From: Pseudoclavibacter chungangensis
GTDB taxonomy: Bacteria > Actinomycetota > Actinomycetes > Actinomycetales > Microbacteriaceae
DNA: 64,000 nucleotides
Direction of reading: 5' to 3'
Assembly: GCF_013410545.1 (NCBI RefSeq)
Contig: NZ_JACCFV010000001.1
Span: 2,914,001 to 2,978,000, forward strand
Positions within the stretch are counted from its first letter, which is position 1; every line of letters begins with the position of its first letter. Shown here piece after piece: positions 1 through 9,410 of the stretch. Under the pieces are notes generated by a model. The model was not told the DNA's origin and did no database searches. It worked only from the letters and a program-made list of their open reading frames with translations. The position numbers and the translations under genes were made by a program.

Positions 1-447
1 GTCGCCCTCGAGGTTCGGGTCGGTCGCGATGATGACCTCCTGCACCTCGCCCGAGTCGAGCCGCGACAGGAGCGAGCGGATGTTGAGCTCCTCCGGCCCG
101 ATGCCGTCGATCGGGCTGATCGCGCCACCGAGCACGTGATAGCGGCCGTCGAACTCGCGGGTCCGCTCGATCGCCGCGACGTCCTTCGGCTCCTCGACGA
201 CGCAGATGACCGTCGGGTCGCGTCGCTGGTCGCGGCACACGACGCACTCGTCGCCGTCCGCGACGTTCCCGCAGATACGGCAGAACCGCACGCGCTCGCG
301 CACGTCGAGCAGGATCTGCGCGAGCCGCGACACGTCGAACGACCGCGTCTGCACGATGTGGAACGCGATGCGCTGCGCGGACTTCGGCCCGACGCCGGGC
401 AGGCGCCCCAGTTCGTCGATGAGGTCCTGAACGATCCCCTCGTACAT
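1..447 (-). CDS. recR: Recombination mediator RecR, C-terminus cut by window edge
   Basis: Works with RecO/RecF in loading RecA at single-strand gaps in the cytoplasm. The visible 149 codons show the N-terminal helix-hairpin-helix ([15 protein letters not shown]), then the four-cysteine zinc finger (CRICG...CVVC) and the start of the Toprim domain ([13 protein letters not shown]). The ATG at 447 is preceded by a GGGAGG ribosome site about 6 bases upstream. The remaining roughly 50 residues lie before base 1. It follows dnaX by about 100 bases on the same strand, the usual dnaX-recR order of bacteria. Identification is from motifs and context and is firm. Confidence 0.95.
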   Translation of the reverse strand, partial: MYEGIVQDLIDELGRLPGVGPKSAQRIAFHIVQTRSFDVSRLAQILLDVRERVRFCRICGNVADGDECVVCRDQRRDPTVICVVEEPKDVAAIERTREFDGRYHVLGGAISPIDGIGPEELNIRSLLSRLDSGEVQEVIIATDPNLEGD

Positions 448-548
448 CTAGACCTCCCTCTCCCGGCCCCGCCCGGCCACGCCGGGGGCACCGACGATGC
501 TGCGCGCCCCGATCCCGTGCACGCCGCGACCCGCCCGCGGTCGCCGGA

Positions 549-3500
549 TCATCCGGCGCCCGGTACGTTCATCGGGTCGTCGTCGGGCGCCTCGAACCCC
601 GGCCCCGAGACCGGTGCGGGCGGCGGCAGTTCCTCCTCGCCCACGAATCGCGCGCCGAGCTTCTCGCGAATGACCGACTCGCCGTATCGCTCGATCGGCG
701 GCAGTCCCCCGGGGCGTGGGCCCACCGTGGTCGTCGTCGCGGCGTGCGTCGCCGGTCGGGCCGTTCGCGGTTCGTCTGCGGGGCGCGTCCCGGTCGGCGC
801 CGTCACCGATCCCTGCGGTGCGCGGGATCGCGCGGGCGCGTCGCGGGGCGCCTCGTCCCGTGGGTCCTCGGGCGGCGGTTCGTCGTCGTAGGCGTCGGGT
901 GGCAGCGGCTCGTCCGCCCCCGACGCACGCCCTCCGCCGCCGGACGCGTCGGGGCGTCGAACCGGGATGACGGGATCGTCCTCGACGATCGGCTCCTCCG
1001 CAGCCGCCCGCGCCGTCGCCTCGCGGAGCGCGACGACCTCGGGAGCGCGGTTGTAGTCGACGGCCGAGCGCCGCTCGGGACGCGGTGCCGCCGGTTCGGG
1101 GTCGGCGTCCTCCGCCGCCTCGCCCCATGCCGAGCCCGGGCCGTCGGCGGGCGGCACGTCGCCACCGGGGATCGCGACGACGTTCCACGTCGTCGTCGAT
1201 CCCGATCCACCGCTCGCCCTCGACTGTGTGCCCCCGGGCGGGGGCGACGACCGTGTCGGCCCGCGGCCGCCACGATCCTGCGGGCCACTCGCGGAGGGGC
1301 CGCGGCCGCCGTCGGCGGCCGGCCCGTGCGGTGCGGCGCCGCCCGTCGGTGCCGGCCCGTCGGGCCCCGGCACGTCGCCGGAACGACCCGCGTCGCCGTC
1401 CTCGGGCCGTTGCACGATCTTCGGCTGGAACTTCACGGAGACACCGAGGAGGCTCCGCATCGCCTCGCGGACGAGCTCGCTCGGGGCGGCCGCGTCGCCG
1501 TTCGGCGTCTTGAACCGGTCGAGCGCCGCGCGCGAATCGATCTCGAACCGCAGCACGCCGTCGACGAAGTCGCGCGGTTGCGCGGCGTACACCGCCGTCC
1601 AGGCGACGATGCCGCCCGCCTGCTTGACGTGTTCGAGCACGCTCGGCCACGCGTCGCGCACCTGGCCGAACGAGACACTCCGCGGATCGACCTCGCCGAC
1701 CGCACGCGACGCCGACTGCCCGGCGTCCGTCGGTGCACCCGGCTCGCCGTCGCGGTCCCGAACACGGCCCTGCCGATCGTCGGCGGTGCCCCGATTCCCG
1801 GGAGCATGGTCGCCGCTCACGTCGTGGTCGCCGGAAGCGGTCCCGCCGGTAGCGTGTTCCGCCTCGGTTCGCGGCGGGCCCTCCGGTGTCGATTCCGACG
1901 CCACCGTCGTTCCTGCCTCCGTCCCAGGCTCGGACGCCACGGCCGGTTCGCGGACCGGGGCCGCCTCGGCCGATGCCGGTTCGGACGGGGTCGCCGGTTC
2001 GGGCGCTGCCGCGGGCTCGGGCGCTGCCGCGGGCTCGGGCGCTGCCGCGGGCTCGGGTGTCTTCGCGGGCTCCGCGCGGGGTTCCTCGCCCACGCCCACG
2101 ACGGGTGCGCGGCCCGGTTCCCCCTCCGCCGGGGAGGCCGACGCCCATGCCGAACGTGCCGCATCCGCGACGCCCCGCGCCGCGGCAGCCGTCGCCTCGC
2201 GTCCGGCCCCCCGCGTCTCACGCGTGCCGTCATCGGGCGTGCCTGCACCGGGCGTGCCTGCACCGGGCGCACCGACGTCGCCCGTCCCGGCACCGGCGGC
2301 TCGAGCGTCATCGGAGCGCGACTCGACGGCTGCCGTCCCTGCCGTGTCCGCCTCCCGCGTGACCGCGGTCGACGCGTCCCGGCCTCCGCGTCGCTCGGTG
2401 AGCTCGTCCGACCCCGCCTCGGCCTTCTCGTCACGCACGCCGGCCGCACCGGGCACCTCACGCACGGGAGCCGTCGATGCCGCCGGCACGACCTCGATCG
2501 CCGCCGAGTCACCCGCCCAGGCCGCTCGCGACGCGACGAGCACCCGCGCGACCATGAGCTCGAGGTGCAGCCGCGGCGAGGTCACGCCCGACATCTCCGT
2601 GAGCGTCGTGTTCACGAGATCCGCCATCGTCGTGAGCGCCGCGGGCGTGAAGCGATCGGACTGCGCCCGCAGCCGCTCGAGCTCCTCGGGCGACAGCCCG
2701 CGCAGCACCGCGCCGACGCCGTCACCCGTCGCCTTCGCGAGGATCAGATCGCGCACGCGCTCGAGCAGGTCCTCCACGAAACGTCGCGGGTCCTGCCCGG
2801 ACTGCACGACGCGGTCGAGCACCCCGTAGGCCGCCCTGGCCTCCTGGCCCGCGAACGACTCGATCGTCTCGTCGAGCAGCTCCGTCGCGGTGAAACCGAG
2901 CAGCGCGACCGCTCGCCCGTAGTCGACGTGCTCACCCTCGGACCCGGCGATCACCTGGTCGAGCAGCGACAGGGTGTCGCGCGCCGAGCCGCCACCCGCC
3001 CGCACCACGAGCGGCAGTACGCCACCGTCGGCGGTCACGCCCTCGGAGCGGCACAGTTGCTCGACGTAGGCGAGCATGGGCGCAGGCGGGATCAGCCGGA
3101 ACGGGAAGTGGTGCGTTCGCGAGCGGATCGTCCCGATGACCTTCTCGGGCTCGGTCGTCGCGAACACGAAGCGCACGTGCTCCGGCGGCTCCTCCACGAC
3201 CTTCAGCAGGGCGTTGAAGCCCGCCGCCGTCACCATGTGCGCCTCGTCGATGATGAAGATCTTGTAGCGGTCGCGACTCGGTGCGAGCACCGCCCGCTCC
3301 CGCAGATCACGCGCGTCGTCGACGCCGCCGTGGCTCGCCGCGTCGATCTCGATGACGTCGAGCGAGCCGCCCCCGTCGCGCGCGAGTTCGATGCAGCTGT
3401 CGCACGTCCCGCACGGCGTGTCCGTCGGGCCCTGCGCACAGTTCAGGCAGCGGGCCAGGATGCGCGCCGACGAGGTCTTGCCGCAGCCGCGCGGCCCCGA

Positions 3501-3626
3501 GAAGAGGTAGGCGTGGTTGACCCGGCCCGTTCGCAGTGCCGTCATGAGCGGCTCCGTCACCTGCGACTGCCCAATCATGTCAGCGAAGGAGTCGGGCCGA
3601 TAACGGCGGTAGAGGGCGGCGACCAT
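549..3626 (-). CDS. dnaX: DNA polymerase III subunits gamma/tau
   Basis: Clamp-loader ATPase of the replisome. Walker A GPRGCGKT at residues 44-51, zinc-binding cysteines near 63, 72, 75 and 78, and the DEAH Walker B at 127-130 are all present; the sensor stretch reads SRT at 169-171 where enterobacteria have SRC. After about residue 370 comes a long low-complexity, Pro/Ala/Glu-rich linker including four back-to-back PEPAAA-type units (around bases 1985-2055), then the tau C-terminal region. At 1025 residues it is long, as in other actinobacteria, because of this linker. The ATG at 3626 has no Shine-Dalgarno but lies 6 bases after a TACGAT box, so the mRNA is probably leaderless. Confidence 0.95.
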   Translation of the reverse strand: MVAALYRRYRPDSFADMIGQSQVTEPLMTALRTGRVNHAYLFSGPRGCGKTSSARILARCLNCAQGPTDTPCGTCDSCIELARDGGGSLDVIEIDAASHGGVDDARDLRERAVLAPSRDRYKIFIIDEAHMVTAAGFNALLKVVEEPPEHVRFVFATTEPEKVIGTIRSRTHHFPFRLIPPAPMLAYVEQLCRSEGVTADGGVLPLVVRAGGGSARDTLSLLDQVIAGSEGEHVDYGRAVALLGFTATELLDETIESFAGQEARAAYGVLDRVVQSGQDPRRFVEDLLERVRDLILAKATGDGVGAVLRGLSPEELERLRAQSDRFTPAALTTMADLVNTTLTEMSGVTSPRLHLELMVARVLVASRAAWAGDSAAIEVVPAASTAPVREVPGAAGVRDEKAEAGSDELTERRGGRDASTAVTREADTAGTAAVESRSDDARAAGAGTGDVGAPGAGTPGAGTPDDGTRETRGAGREATAAAARGVADAARSAWASASPAEGEPGRAPVVGVGEEPRAEPAKTPEPAAAPEPAAAPEPAAAPEPATPSEPASAEAAPVREPAVASEPGTEAGTTVASESTPEGPPRTEAEHATGGTASGDHDVSGDHAPGNRGTADDRQGRVRDRDGEPGAPTDAGQSASRAVGEVDPRSVSFGQVRDAWPSVLEHVKQAGGIVAWTAVYAAQPRDFVDGVLRFEIDSRAALDRFKTPNGDAAAPSELVREAMRSLLGVSVKFQPKIVQRPEDGDAGRSGDVPGPDGPAPTGGAAPHGPAADGGRGPSASGPQDRGGRGPTRSSPPPGGTQSRASGGSGSTTTWNVVAIPGGDVPPADGPGSAWGEAAEDADPEPAAPRPERRSAVDYNRAPEVVALREATARAAAEEPIVEDDPVIPVRRPDASGGGGRASGADEPLPPDAYDDEPPPEDPRDEAPRDAPARSRAPQGSVTAPTGTRPADEPRTARPATHAATTTTVGPRPGGLPPIERYGESVIREKLGARFVGEEELPPPAPVSGPGFEAPDDDPMNVPGAG

Positions 3627-3632
3627 CCGTCA

Positions 3633-3638
3633 ATCGTA
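3633..3638 (-). promoter_or_regulatory. -10 box of leaderless dnaX promoter
   Basis: TACGAT read on the minus strand ends 6 bases before the dnaX ATG. No ribosome-binding site fits in between, so transcription probably starts at or next to the start codon. No clear -35 box is seen. Confidence 0.6.
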
Positions 3639-3639
3639 G

Positions 3640-4294
3640 CCGGGCCCACCCCCAGGAGACCGCTTCGCCGCCGACGCCGACGGCGCCCGTGGCGAACACC
3701 CGCCTGCCACGTCACCGACGCGCGATTTCCCCCTCGCCCGACCGACCGTTCAATCGCACATGAATGTTGGGGCATTCCTGAACGAGCCGTTCCGAAACAC
3801 GACGCGAACAACTGCACGAATGGACCGAGTCACCCCGCACGCATCGCCGAACGACCCCGAGGCACGACGCCGCCGACGCTCGAAGCGCGTCAACTCGGGC
3901 GAGGGCCGTCGAAACGCGAACACCCGCGACGCCGCCCATCGGGATACGGATCGAGTCACTCCGCGGCCCGCCAACGAATGATTCGTGCACGCAATCACGT
4001 TGAGGCGGTACCCGCCCCATTCCAGGAAATGATAGAACCGACTCTCAGGGGGTTCGATCGGCGACGTCCGACGACGCCCCGGGAATGTGGTCGCTCAGGC
4101 CATCACGCTCGGGACGACGATGGGGACGGCGTCCACGCACGGTGCATGCGCCGTGCGCCCGCCGCGACGGAAGCAGAGACCATTCGCGGCGAGCACCGAC
4201 ACCGGCAGGTCCCGCGTGCGGGACGCCGATCGACCACGGGGAACGAGGGGCCGTGTCCGACTCCCGGCGGACACGGGGAACAGGGGAATTGTCC
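3640..4294. other. Intergenic stretch, nothing recognised
   Basis: About 650 bases between the divergent dnaX and glycan-operon genes. Open frames exist on both strands but have arginine-rich, anti-biased translations typical of chance frames in high-GC DNA. It presumably carries the promoter of the downstream operon; no convincing -35/-10 pair could be singled out. Confidence 0.4.
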
Positions 4295-5196
4295 ATGCAG
4301 TGGCTCGGTCTGCTTCTCGCGAGCATCGCTCTCGTCGGCCTCGTCGTCGTGATCATCAGGCTCCGATCGATCCGCAGACGATTCCGCAGCGCCGTCGCAC
4401 TCACCGGGGCCCCACCCTCGCGGTCTCGATCCTGTTCGTCCCGACGCTCGTCCTCGGCGCCCTGACCGATGCCACGTGGGCGCCGTACGTCGCGGGCGCC
4501 GCCGTCGTGGCGGGCCTGTTCCTCATCGGCGCCTTCGCGCTCCTGCATCGTCCGGTGGCGTCACCGCAGCAGCCGAAGCGCATCCTCGTCGTCGCGGCCC
4601 ACCCGGACGACCTCGAGCTCGCGTGCGGCGCGAGCCTCGCGAGATTCGTCGACCTCGGCCATCACGTCGAGGCGCTCGTCATGAGCCGCGGCGCCCGCGG
4701 TGGGAGCGAGGTGATCCGCGCGGGCGAGGCCGTCGCGGCCGCGAGCTTCCTCGAGCTGAGCGACATCACGGTCCGCGATTTCACGGACACCCGGATGGCG
4801 ACCGAGATCGGCGAGATGATCGCCGCGACCGAGGCGATGATCGGCCTCGTGCAGCCCGACGTCATCCTCACGCACTCGAAGCACGACCAGCACCAGGACC
4901 ACCACGCCGTCCACCTCGCCGTGTTGCGCGCCGCGCGCCGCTGCTCGACGATCCTGTGCTTCGAGAGCCCGTCGGTGACGAGCGAGTTCACCCCGCGCTT
5001 CTTCGTCGACGTGGGGGACTACATGGACGTCAAGGCCGCGGCCGTGCGCGCGCACGCGAACCAGGCCGACAAGCCGTACATCGACGACCACAAGCTCGCG
5101 GGCAAGGCACTCCACCGCGGCGAGCAGGCCAGGATCGACCACGCCGAGGGCTACGAGGTCGTGCGCGCCCTCTCCCACCAGCTCGGGAGCCTGTGA
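4295..5196 (+). CDS. Membrane-anchored PIG-L (LmbE-like) deacetylase, apparent frameshift
   Basis: Zinc-dependent N-deacetylase of the PIG-L family, expected to remove acetyl from an N-acetyl sugar. The catalytic part carries the AHPDDLE motif and the downstream metal/active-site stretch HDQHQDHHAVH. From the ATG at 4295 (AGGGGA site upstream) the first 38 codons encode a transmembrane helix and an Arg-rich stop-transfer in one frame; from about 4414 the good coding frame shifts, continuing with two more hydrophobic helices and the deacetylase domain up to 5196. One extra C in the run at 4410-4413 would join both halves perfectly, so this is either a sequencing error or a real disruption. The stop codon shares one base with the next start (TGATG), showing tight coupling to the ATP-grasp gene. 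Confidence 0.75.
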
Positions 5197-6086
5197 TGCC
5201 GCTCCGCGTCCTCGTCACGGGAGCCGGCGGACCAGCCGGTCGCGCGCCACTGAGGCAGTGCGCCGCTCGTGGCGTCGACGCGGCCGGCGTCGACATGGTC
5301 GAGGTCCCCGACTCGCCGCTGCCCGTCAGGATCGTGCCGCCGGCCCGGGACGACGACTACCTCGACGCCATGCGCGCCGCCGTCCGTGCCGTCGGCGCGG
5401 ACGTCGTCGTGCCCACCGTGAGCGAGGAGCTCCCCCGCATCGCCGATGCACGGGACGCGTTCGGTGCCGACGTGTTCGTCGCGGTGTCGCCGCCCGAGGC
5501 CGTCCGGCTCGCGGACGACAAGCTCGTCACGGAGCGCCGACTCGCCGACCGCGGCGTCCCCGTGCCGCGCACCGCAACACCCCACGACCTCACGGCGCCG
5601 GGTGATGCCGAGCGCCGCGTCGGCCTACCGCTCGTCGTCAAGCCGCGCGTCTCGCGCGGCGCACGAGGCGTGCGCGTCGTCCGCGACGCGTCGGCGCTCG
5701 GCCCGCTCGACGAGCACCTCCTCCTCCAGTCGTTCGCACCCGGTACCGAGTACGCGCCGGTCGTCCACGCGCCGCTCGACGGCGGCGCGCCCTTCTTCGT
5801 GCGCGTCCTCGACAAGACGGGTCTGAGCGCCGGCGAGGTCGGCAACGCGACCGGCGTCCGTCCCGCGGACGGCCCCGACACGGCCGACGTCGCGCGCGCC
5901 GCACTCGACGCGGTCTCGGCGCTCGGGCTCGTCGGCCCCGTCGACGTCGACGTCCGGCGTGACGACACCGGTCGACCGGTCGTCCTCGAGCTCAACGCGC
6001 GCTTCGGCGCGAACAGCGAGGCCGTCCCGGGCCTGTTCGACCATCTCCTCGACGACCTGCGCCGCATCCGAGGTCTCGTGCCGTGA
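5196..6086 (+). CDS. ATP-grasp family ligase (carbamoyl-phosphate-synthase-like)
   Basis: 296 residues. The N-terminal part has a Rossmann-like start (VLVTGAGGPAGRAPL); the centre has the ATP-grasp lysine and glycine-rich loop (VVKPRVSRGARGVRVV); the C-terminal part carries the acidic metal site (VDVDVRR...VVLELNARFG). Such enzymes activate a carboxylate with ATP and join it to an amine, thiol or hydroxyl; the substrate here cannot be read from sequence. It sits between the deacetylase and the polysaccharide synthase, overlapping both, so joining a carboxylic acid to a free sugar amine is an attractive inference. Family assignment is strong, the role is speculative. Confidence 0.85.
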   Translation: MPLRVLVTGAGGPAGRAPLRQCAARGVDAAGVDMVEVPDSPLPVRIVPPARDDDYLDAMRAAVRAVGADVVVPTVSEELPRIADARDAFGADVFVAVSPPEAVRLADDKLVTERRLADRGVPVPRTATPHDLTAPGDAERRVGLPLVVKPRVSRGARGVRVVRDASALGPLDEHLLLQSFAPGTEYAPVVHAPLDGGAPFFVRVLDKTGLSAGEVGNATGVRPADGPDTADVARAALDAVSALGLVGPVDVDVRRDDTGRPVVLELNARFGANSEAVPGLFDHLLDDLRRIRGLVP

Positions 6087-7366
6087 TCGATTTCCTCGCG
6101 GTCGCCCGGGTCATCGGCGAGATCGGATTCTGGCTCGGCATGATCGCGCTCGTGTTCGGTTTCGTGAAGCTCGTGTACCTGCCGCTCGCGGTGGTCTTCG
6201 AGATCGTCGAGCGTCGCCACCGCGCCAAGGGCATCCACACGATGGCCGACGAACTCCCCCTCGTCTCGGTCATCGTGCCGGCGTACAACGAGGGCGTCGT
6301 CCTCGCGAACTGCGTCAACTCGGTGCTCGCATCGAACTACGACCGCGTCGAGGTCGTCATCGTGGACGACGGCTCGACCGACAACACCCCACAGGTCATG
6401 GCCTGGCTCGCGAGCCGCGATGCGCGGGTGCGCGTGTTCCGTCAACGCAACGGCGGCAAGGGCGCCGCCCTCAACCACGGCATCCGCGAGTCGCACGGGC
6501 ACGTCCTGATGTTCGTCGACGCCGACGGCATCTTCAGCGCGAACACGATCACCGAGATGCTGCGCGGCATGGATCACGAACGCGTCGGCGCGGTGTGCGG
6601 TGACGACCGGCCCGTCAACCTCGACCGGCCCCTCACGCAAATGCTCGCCCTGTTCAGTCACGCGGGCTGCAGTCTCGTGCGCCGTGCACTCGACGTCATG
6701 CGCGTGCTCCCCATCGTGTCGGGCAACATCGGCGCGTTCCCGCGGAGCGTCATCGAGGAGATCGGCGGCTTCAACGAGGACACGCTCGGCGAGGACCTCG
6801 AACTCACGTGGCGCATCTACCGTGCCGGCTACCACGTGCGCTTCCGTCCGCAGGCGATCGTGCACGCCGAGTCACCGTCCACGATGCGCGCACTGTGGCG
6901 ACAGCGCGTGCGCTGGGCGCGGGGCCTGTTGCAGACGATGCACATCCAGCGCGACATGGTCGGGAATCCGCGCTACGGAGCGTTCGGCCTGTTCCTCGTG
7001 TTCAACACGATCAACATGGTCATCATGCCGGTCCTGCTGCTCACCGTCCTCGTGTGCCTGCCGTTCGGCTTCATCTCAGGCGATCCGCCGTTCGAGCCGA
7101 GCCTGCTGTCGATCCTCGCGTGGCTCGGCATCTTCGTGTCGGCCGGGACGATCGTGTTCGCCGTCGCGATGAACGGGGCGTGGGCCGACCTTCGGTTCCT
7201 CTACACGATTCCCCTCTGGCCCATCCTCACGACGATCATCGCGGGCGTCATGGTCGAGGCGCTCTGGAAACAGGCGACGCGCAGCGAGTCGAACTGGAAC
7301 AAGCTGGACCGCACGGGGATCGTCACCGATCGTTCGCTCCGGCGTGCCGCGGGGCTCCAGGCATGA
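6083..7366 (+). CDS. Membrane glycosyltransferase family 2, processive polysaccharide synthase
   Basis: 427 residues resembling PgaC/IcaA, hyaluronan and cellulose synthases. One or two N-terminal membrane segments (about residues 10-45), a GT-A domain with VVIVDDGSTDN (DD at 95-96), the DAD metal motif at 146-148, the catalytic-base region GEDLE at 236-240 and the processivity motif QRVRW at 274-278, then three to four C-terminal membrane helices. Known enzymes of this layout polymerise a beta-linked glycan from UDP-sugars and extrude it through their own membrane channel. The GTG start overlaps the preceding stop by four bases, and its own stop overlaps the next ATG. The deacetylase upstream suggests an amino-sugar polymer, but the sugar is not established. 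Confidence 0.88.
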   Translation: MIDFLAVARVIGEIGFWLGMIALVFGFVKLVYLPLAVVFEIVERRHRAKGIHTMADELPLVSVIVPAYNEGVVLANCVNSVLASNYDRVEVVIVDDGSTDNTPQVMAWLASRDARVRVFRQRNGGKGAALNHGIRESHGHVLMFVDADGIFSANTITEMLRGMDHERVGAVCGDDRPVNLDRPLTQMLALFSHAGCSLVRRALDVMRVLPIVSGNIGAFPRSVIEEIGGFNEDTLGEDLELTWRIYRAGYHVRFRPQAIVHAESPSTMRALWRQRVRWARGLLQTMHIQRDMVGNPRYGAFGLFLVFNTINMVIMPVLLLTVLVCLPFGFISGDPPFEPSLLSILAWLGIFVSAGTIVFAVAMNGAWADLRFLYTIPLWPILTTIIAGVMVEALWKQATRSESNWNKLDRTGIVTDRSLRRAAGLQA

Positions 7367-8532
7367 GCGGCTCGCGCGGCGCAGACGCGGGTGGCGCGAG
7401 CGACGGAGATCCGGGGGACTCCCGGCCCGGCGTCTCCCGGCGCAGCATCCTGCTCGCCGTGCCCGGCGCCGCCGCCCTCGGCCTCCTCGCGGCGTGCGTC
7501 CCGTCGACGCCGGCCGTCGCGCCGCGCCGCATGCTCCGGATCGGCTTCGAGGACCTGACACAGGGCGACGAACACCTCGCCGCCCTCGCGGCGCACCTCG
7601 ACGACGTCGGGGCCACGGACGTGAGCGTCGTGGGCGGACGGGTCGACTGGACGGCGTTCCCGTGGGCGGCGAACACCGATGCGTGGTCGTCGGCCGTCCG
7701 TGACGGCGGCGGCGACCTCGTCGCGGACGCACTCGACCTCGTCGGAACCACTTCGGACGGTTCCTCGCGCTCCATCACGATCGTCCTGGACGTGCTCGCG
7801 CCGGGCCTTCTCGCCGACCGACCGGAGCTCGCGGGCGTCGGCGTCGACGGGGAACGCTCCGAGGACTTCCCGAGCCTCGCCGTGCTCACGAAGGGTCTCG
7901 TCGCGGACGAGCTCGTGGCGCTCGTCGGTGCCGTCGCCGAGCGCTATCGACCCGCCGCCGTGAGCCTCACGGAGCTCTTCCTCGACGACACCACGTACGG
8001 CGACGACGATCTCGACGACTTCCGTCGCGTCGCGGGCACGGACGACTGGCCGCGCACGTCCGACGGGGCGATCGACGTCGCCGACGAGCGCGTCGTGTCG
8101 TGGCGCTGCGACGCGGTGGCCGGGCTCGTCGGCCGCACGCGCGAGGCGGCCGCGGCCCACGGGGTCGAGCTGTGGATGGAGGTGCGGGCTCCGACCGAGG
8201 ACGCGGCCGGTGACCGCCGCGACAGCGGGCAGGACTATGCGCTGCTCGAGGGGGCGTGCGACCGGCTCGTCGTGTGGGACTACTTCGGCATCGCCGACGA
8301 GGGGAGCCCGACGACGTCGCAGCTCGCCGACGCGTTGGTGGATCGCTCGGGGACACGCGATGTCCTGTCGGTCGGCCTGTGGGACTCGGAGGCCGAGGCG
8401 ATCTCGCCGGACGCGCTCCGCGACGCGGTCGAGGCGGCCGCCGACGCGGGCGTCGAGACGGTCTGGGTGACGCCCACCTCGCTCATGGACGACGACCACT
8501 GGAGCGCGCTCGCGGACGCATGGCGTCACTGA
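7363..8532 (+). CDS. Tat-type lipoprotein, probable TIM-barrel glycoside-hydrolase-like protein
   Basis: 389 residues. The N-terminus has a twin-arginine signal (VSRRSILLAV, RR at 26-27) running into a lipobox LLAAC with Cys45, so the protein is exported folded and lipid-anchored outside the membrane. The rest alternates strand/helix in a pattern typical of TIM barrels, with acid-rich loops (TELFLDDTTYGDDD, LWMEVRAP, VVWDYFGIADEG) that look like a sugar-hydrolase active site similar to the putative hydrolase part of PgaB-like proteins. That similarity is by eye only. As fourth gene of the coupled operon it probably trims or modifies the glycan after export. Confidence 0.7.
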   Translation: MSGSRGADAGGASDGDPGDSRPGVSRRSILLAVPGAAALGLLAACVPSTPAVAPRRMLRIGFEDLTQGDEHLAALAAHLDDVGATDVSVVGGRVDWTAFPWAANTDAWSSAVRDGGGDLVADALDLVGTTSDGSSRSITIVLDVLAPGLLADRPELAGVGVDGERSEDFPSLAVLTKGLVADELVALVGAVAERYRPAAVSLTELFLDDTTYGDDDLDDFRRVAGTDDWPRTSDGAIDVADERVVSWRCDAVAGLVGRTREAAAAHGVELWMEVRAPTEDAAGDRRDSGQDYALLEGACDRLVVWDYFGIADEGSPTTSQLADALVDRSGTRDVLSVGLWDSEAEAISPDALRDAVEAAADAGVETVWVTPTSLMDDDHWSALADAWRH

Positions 8533-8589
8533 CGCGAAGCCACCCGGGTGGCCGAGTGCGGCATGTGCCGTCGACCGTTCACATGTCGT

Positions 8590-9351
8590 TCAATCGGCGG
8601 CCTGGGCGAGGTGGCGATCGAAGAATCGCGCCACCTCCTCACCGGCGAACGCCGGCACGCCCGTGTGGCCGCCCATGTTGGCGTGCAGGGTCTTCTCCGC
8701 CGAGGCGAAGGCGTCGAAGAGGGCGAGCGACGCGTCCCGGTCGTTCCCGTCGTCGTCCCACTGCAGCAGGACGTGCAGCGGCATCGTCACGGCGGTCGCC
8801 TCCGACATCGTCGCACGTGGGATGTAGCTGCCCGCGAAAAGGCACGCGGCCAGGATTCGCGGTTCGACGACCGCCAGTCGCACACCGATCGCGATGACCC
8901 CACCCGAGTACACCGCACGGCCGTCGAGTTCGGGCAGCGCGAAGCACGCGTCGAGTGTCGCCTGCCACTCGGGGACCGCGCGTTCGACGAGTGGGAGGAT
9001 CAACCGGTCGACGAGCTCCGGGCCGGGGCGTTCCCCTGCCGACAGCACCCGCCGGAGCTCCGCACGGACCGACTCCGCACCGGGGAGCGTGGGGCGTCCC
9101 CCGTTTCCCGGCAACTCGATCGCCACCGCGGCGAGGCCGTGCGCCGAGGCACTCCGGGCCCGCCCCTCCAGCGCGGGGCGCATGCGATGCATCCCCAGTC
9201 CGCCAGGTTGCCCCAGCATGACGAGCGGGACCGGCGACGTCTCGGACGCGTCGACCGGGGTCCAGAGGATCCCGGGCACGTCACCGAGCAGGAACTCGCG
9301 TTCCAGGACGCCGCCGTCGAGCCGACGTCGGGAAACGACGTGCAGGTTCAC
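8590..9351 (-). CDS. Alpha/beta hydrolase (dienelactone-hydrolase-like serine hydrolase)
   Basis: 253 residues from a GTG start at 9351, the first start codon after the ackA stop. The fold shows a strand-turn with the likely oxyanion region (VMLGQPGGLG), nucleophile elbow AVYSGGVIAIG (Ser in place of the Cys of true dienelactone hydrolases), an acidic residue after strand 7 (LLQWDDDGNDR) and a C-terminal catalytic His (GGHTGVPAF). The ribosome site is weak. It lies 60 bases downstream of ackA and may be cotranscribed with pta-ackA. The substrate is unknown; an esterase or lipase role is likely. Confidence 0.75.
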   Translation of the reverse strand: MNLHVVSRRRLDGGVLEREFLLGDVPGILWTPVDASETSPVPLVMLGQPGGLGMHRMRPALEGRARSASAHGLAAVAIELPGNGGRPTLPGAESVRAELRRVLSAGERPGPELVDRLILPLVERAVPEWQATLDACFALPELDGRAVYSGGVIAIGVRLAVVEPRILAACLFAGSYIPRATMSEATAVTMPLHVLLQWDDDGNDRDASLALFDAFASAEKTLHANMGGHTGVPAFAGEEVARFFDRHLAQAAD

Positions 9352-9410
9352 CTCGATCGGCTCGACAGGGTGGCGTCGTGTCGGTGGGTGCCGCGGTGGC
9401 GAACGATCAC

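Noticed and set aside
3712-4020. Minus-strand frame in the 3.7-4.0 kb gap
   Set aside because: No ribosome site, no domain and mixed composition; not supported.
744-4352. Very long open frame (about 1200 codons) on the plus strand opposite dnaX
   Set aside because: Arg/Gly/Ala-rich antisense shadow caused by codon bias of dnaX on the other strand; no domain.
4087-5196. PIG-L protein starting in the long continuous frame at 4087
   Set aside because: The first 100 codons of that frame are non-coding in quality; the frame from ATG 4295 followed by a shift has proper codon use and membrane segments.
8539-8552. Palindrome GCCACCCGGGTGGC as terminator between convergent genes
   Set aside because: No loop or T-run; too short to call.
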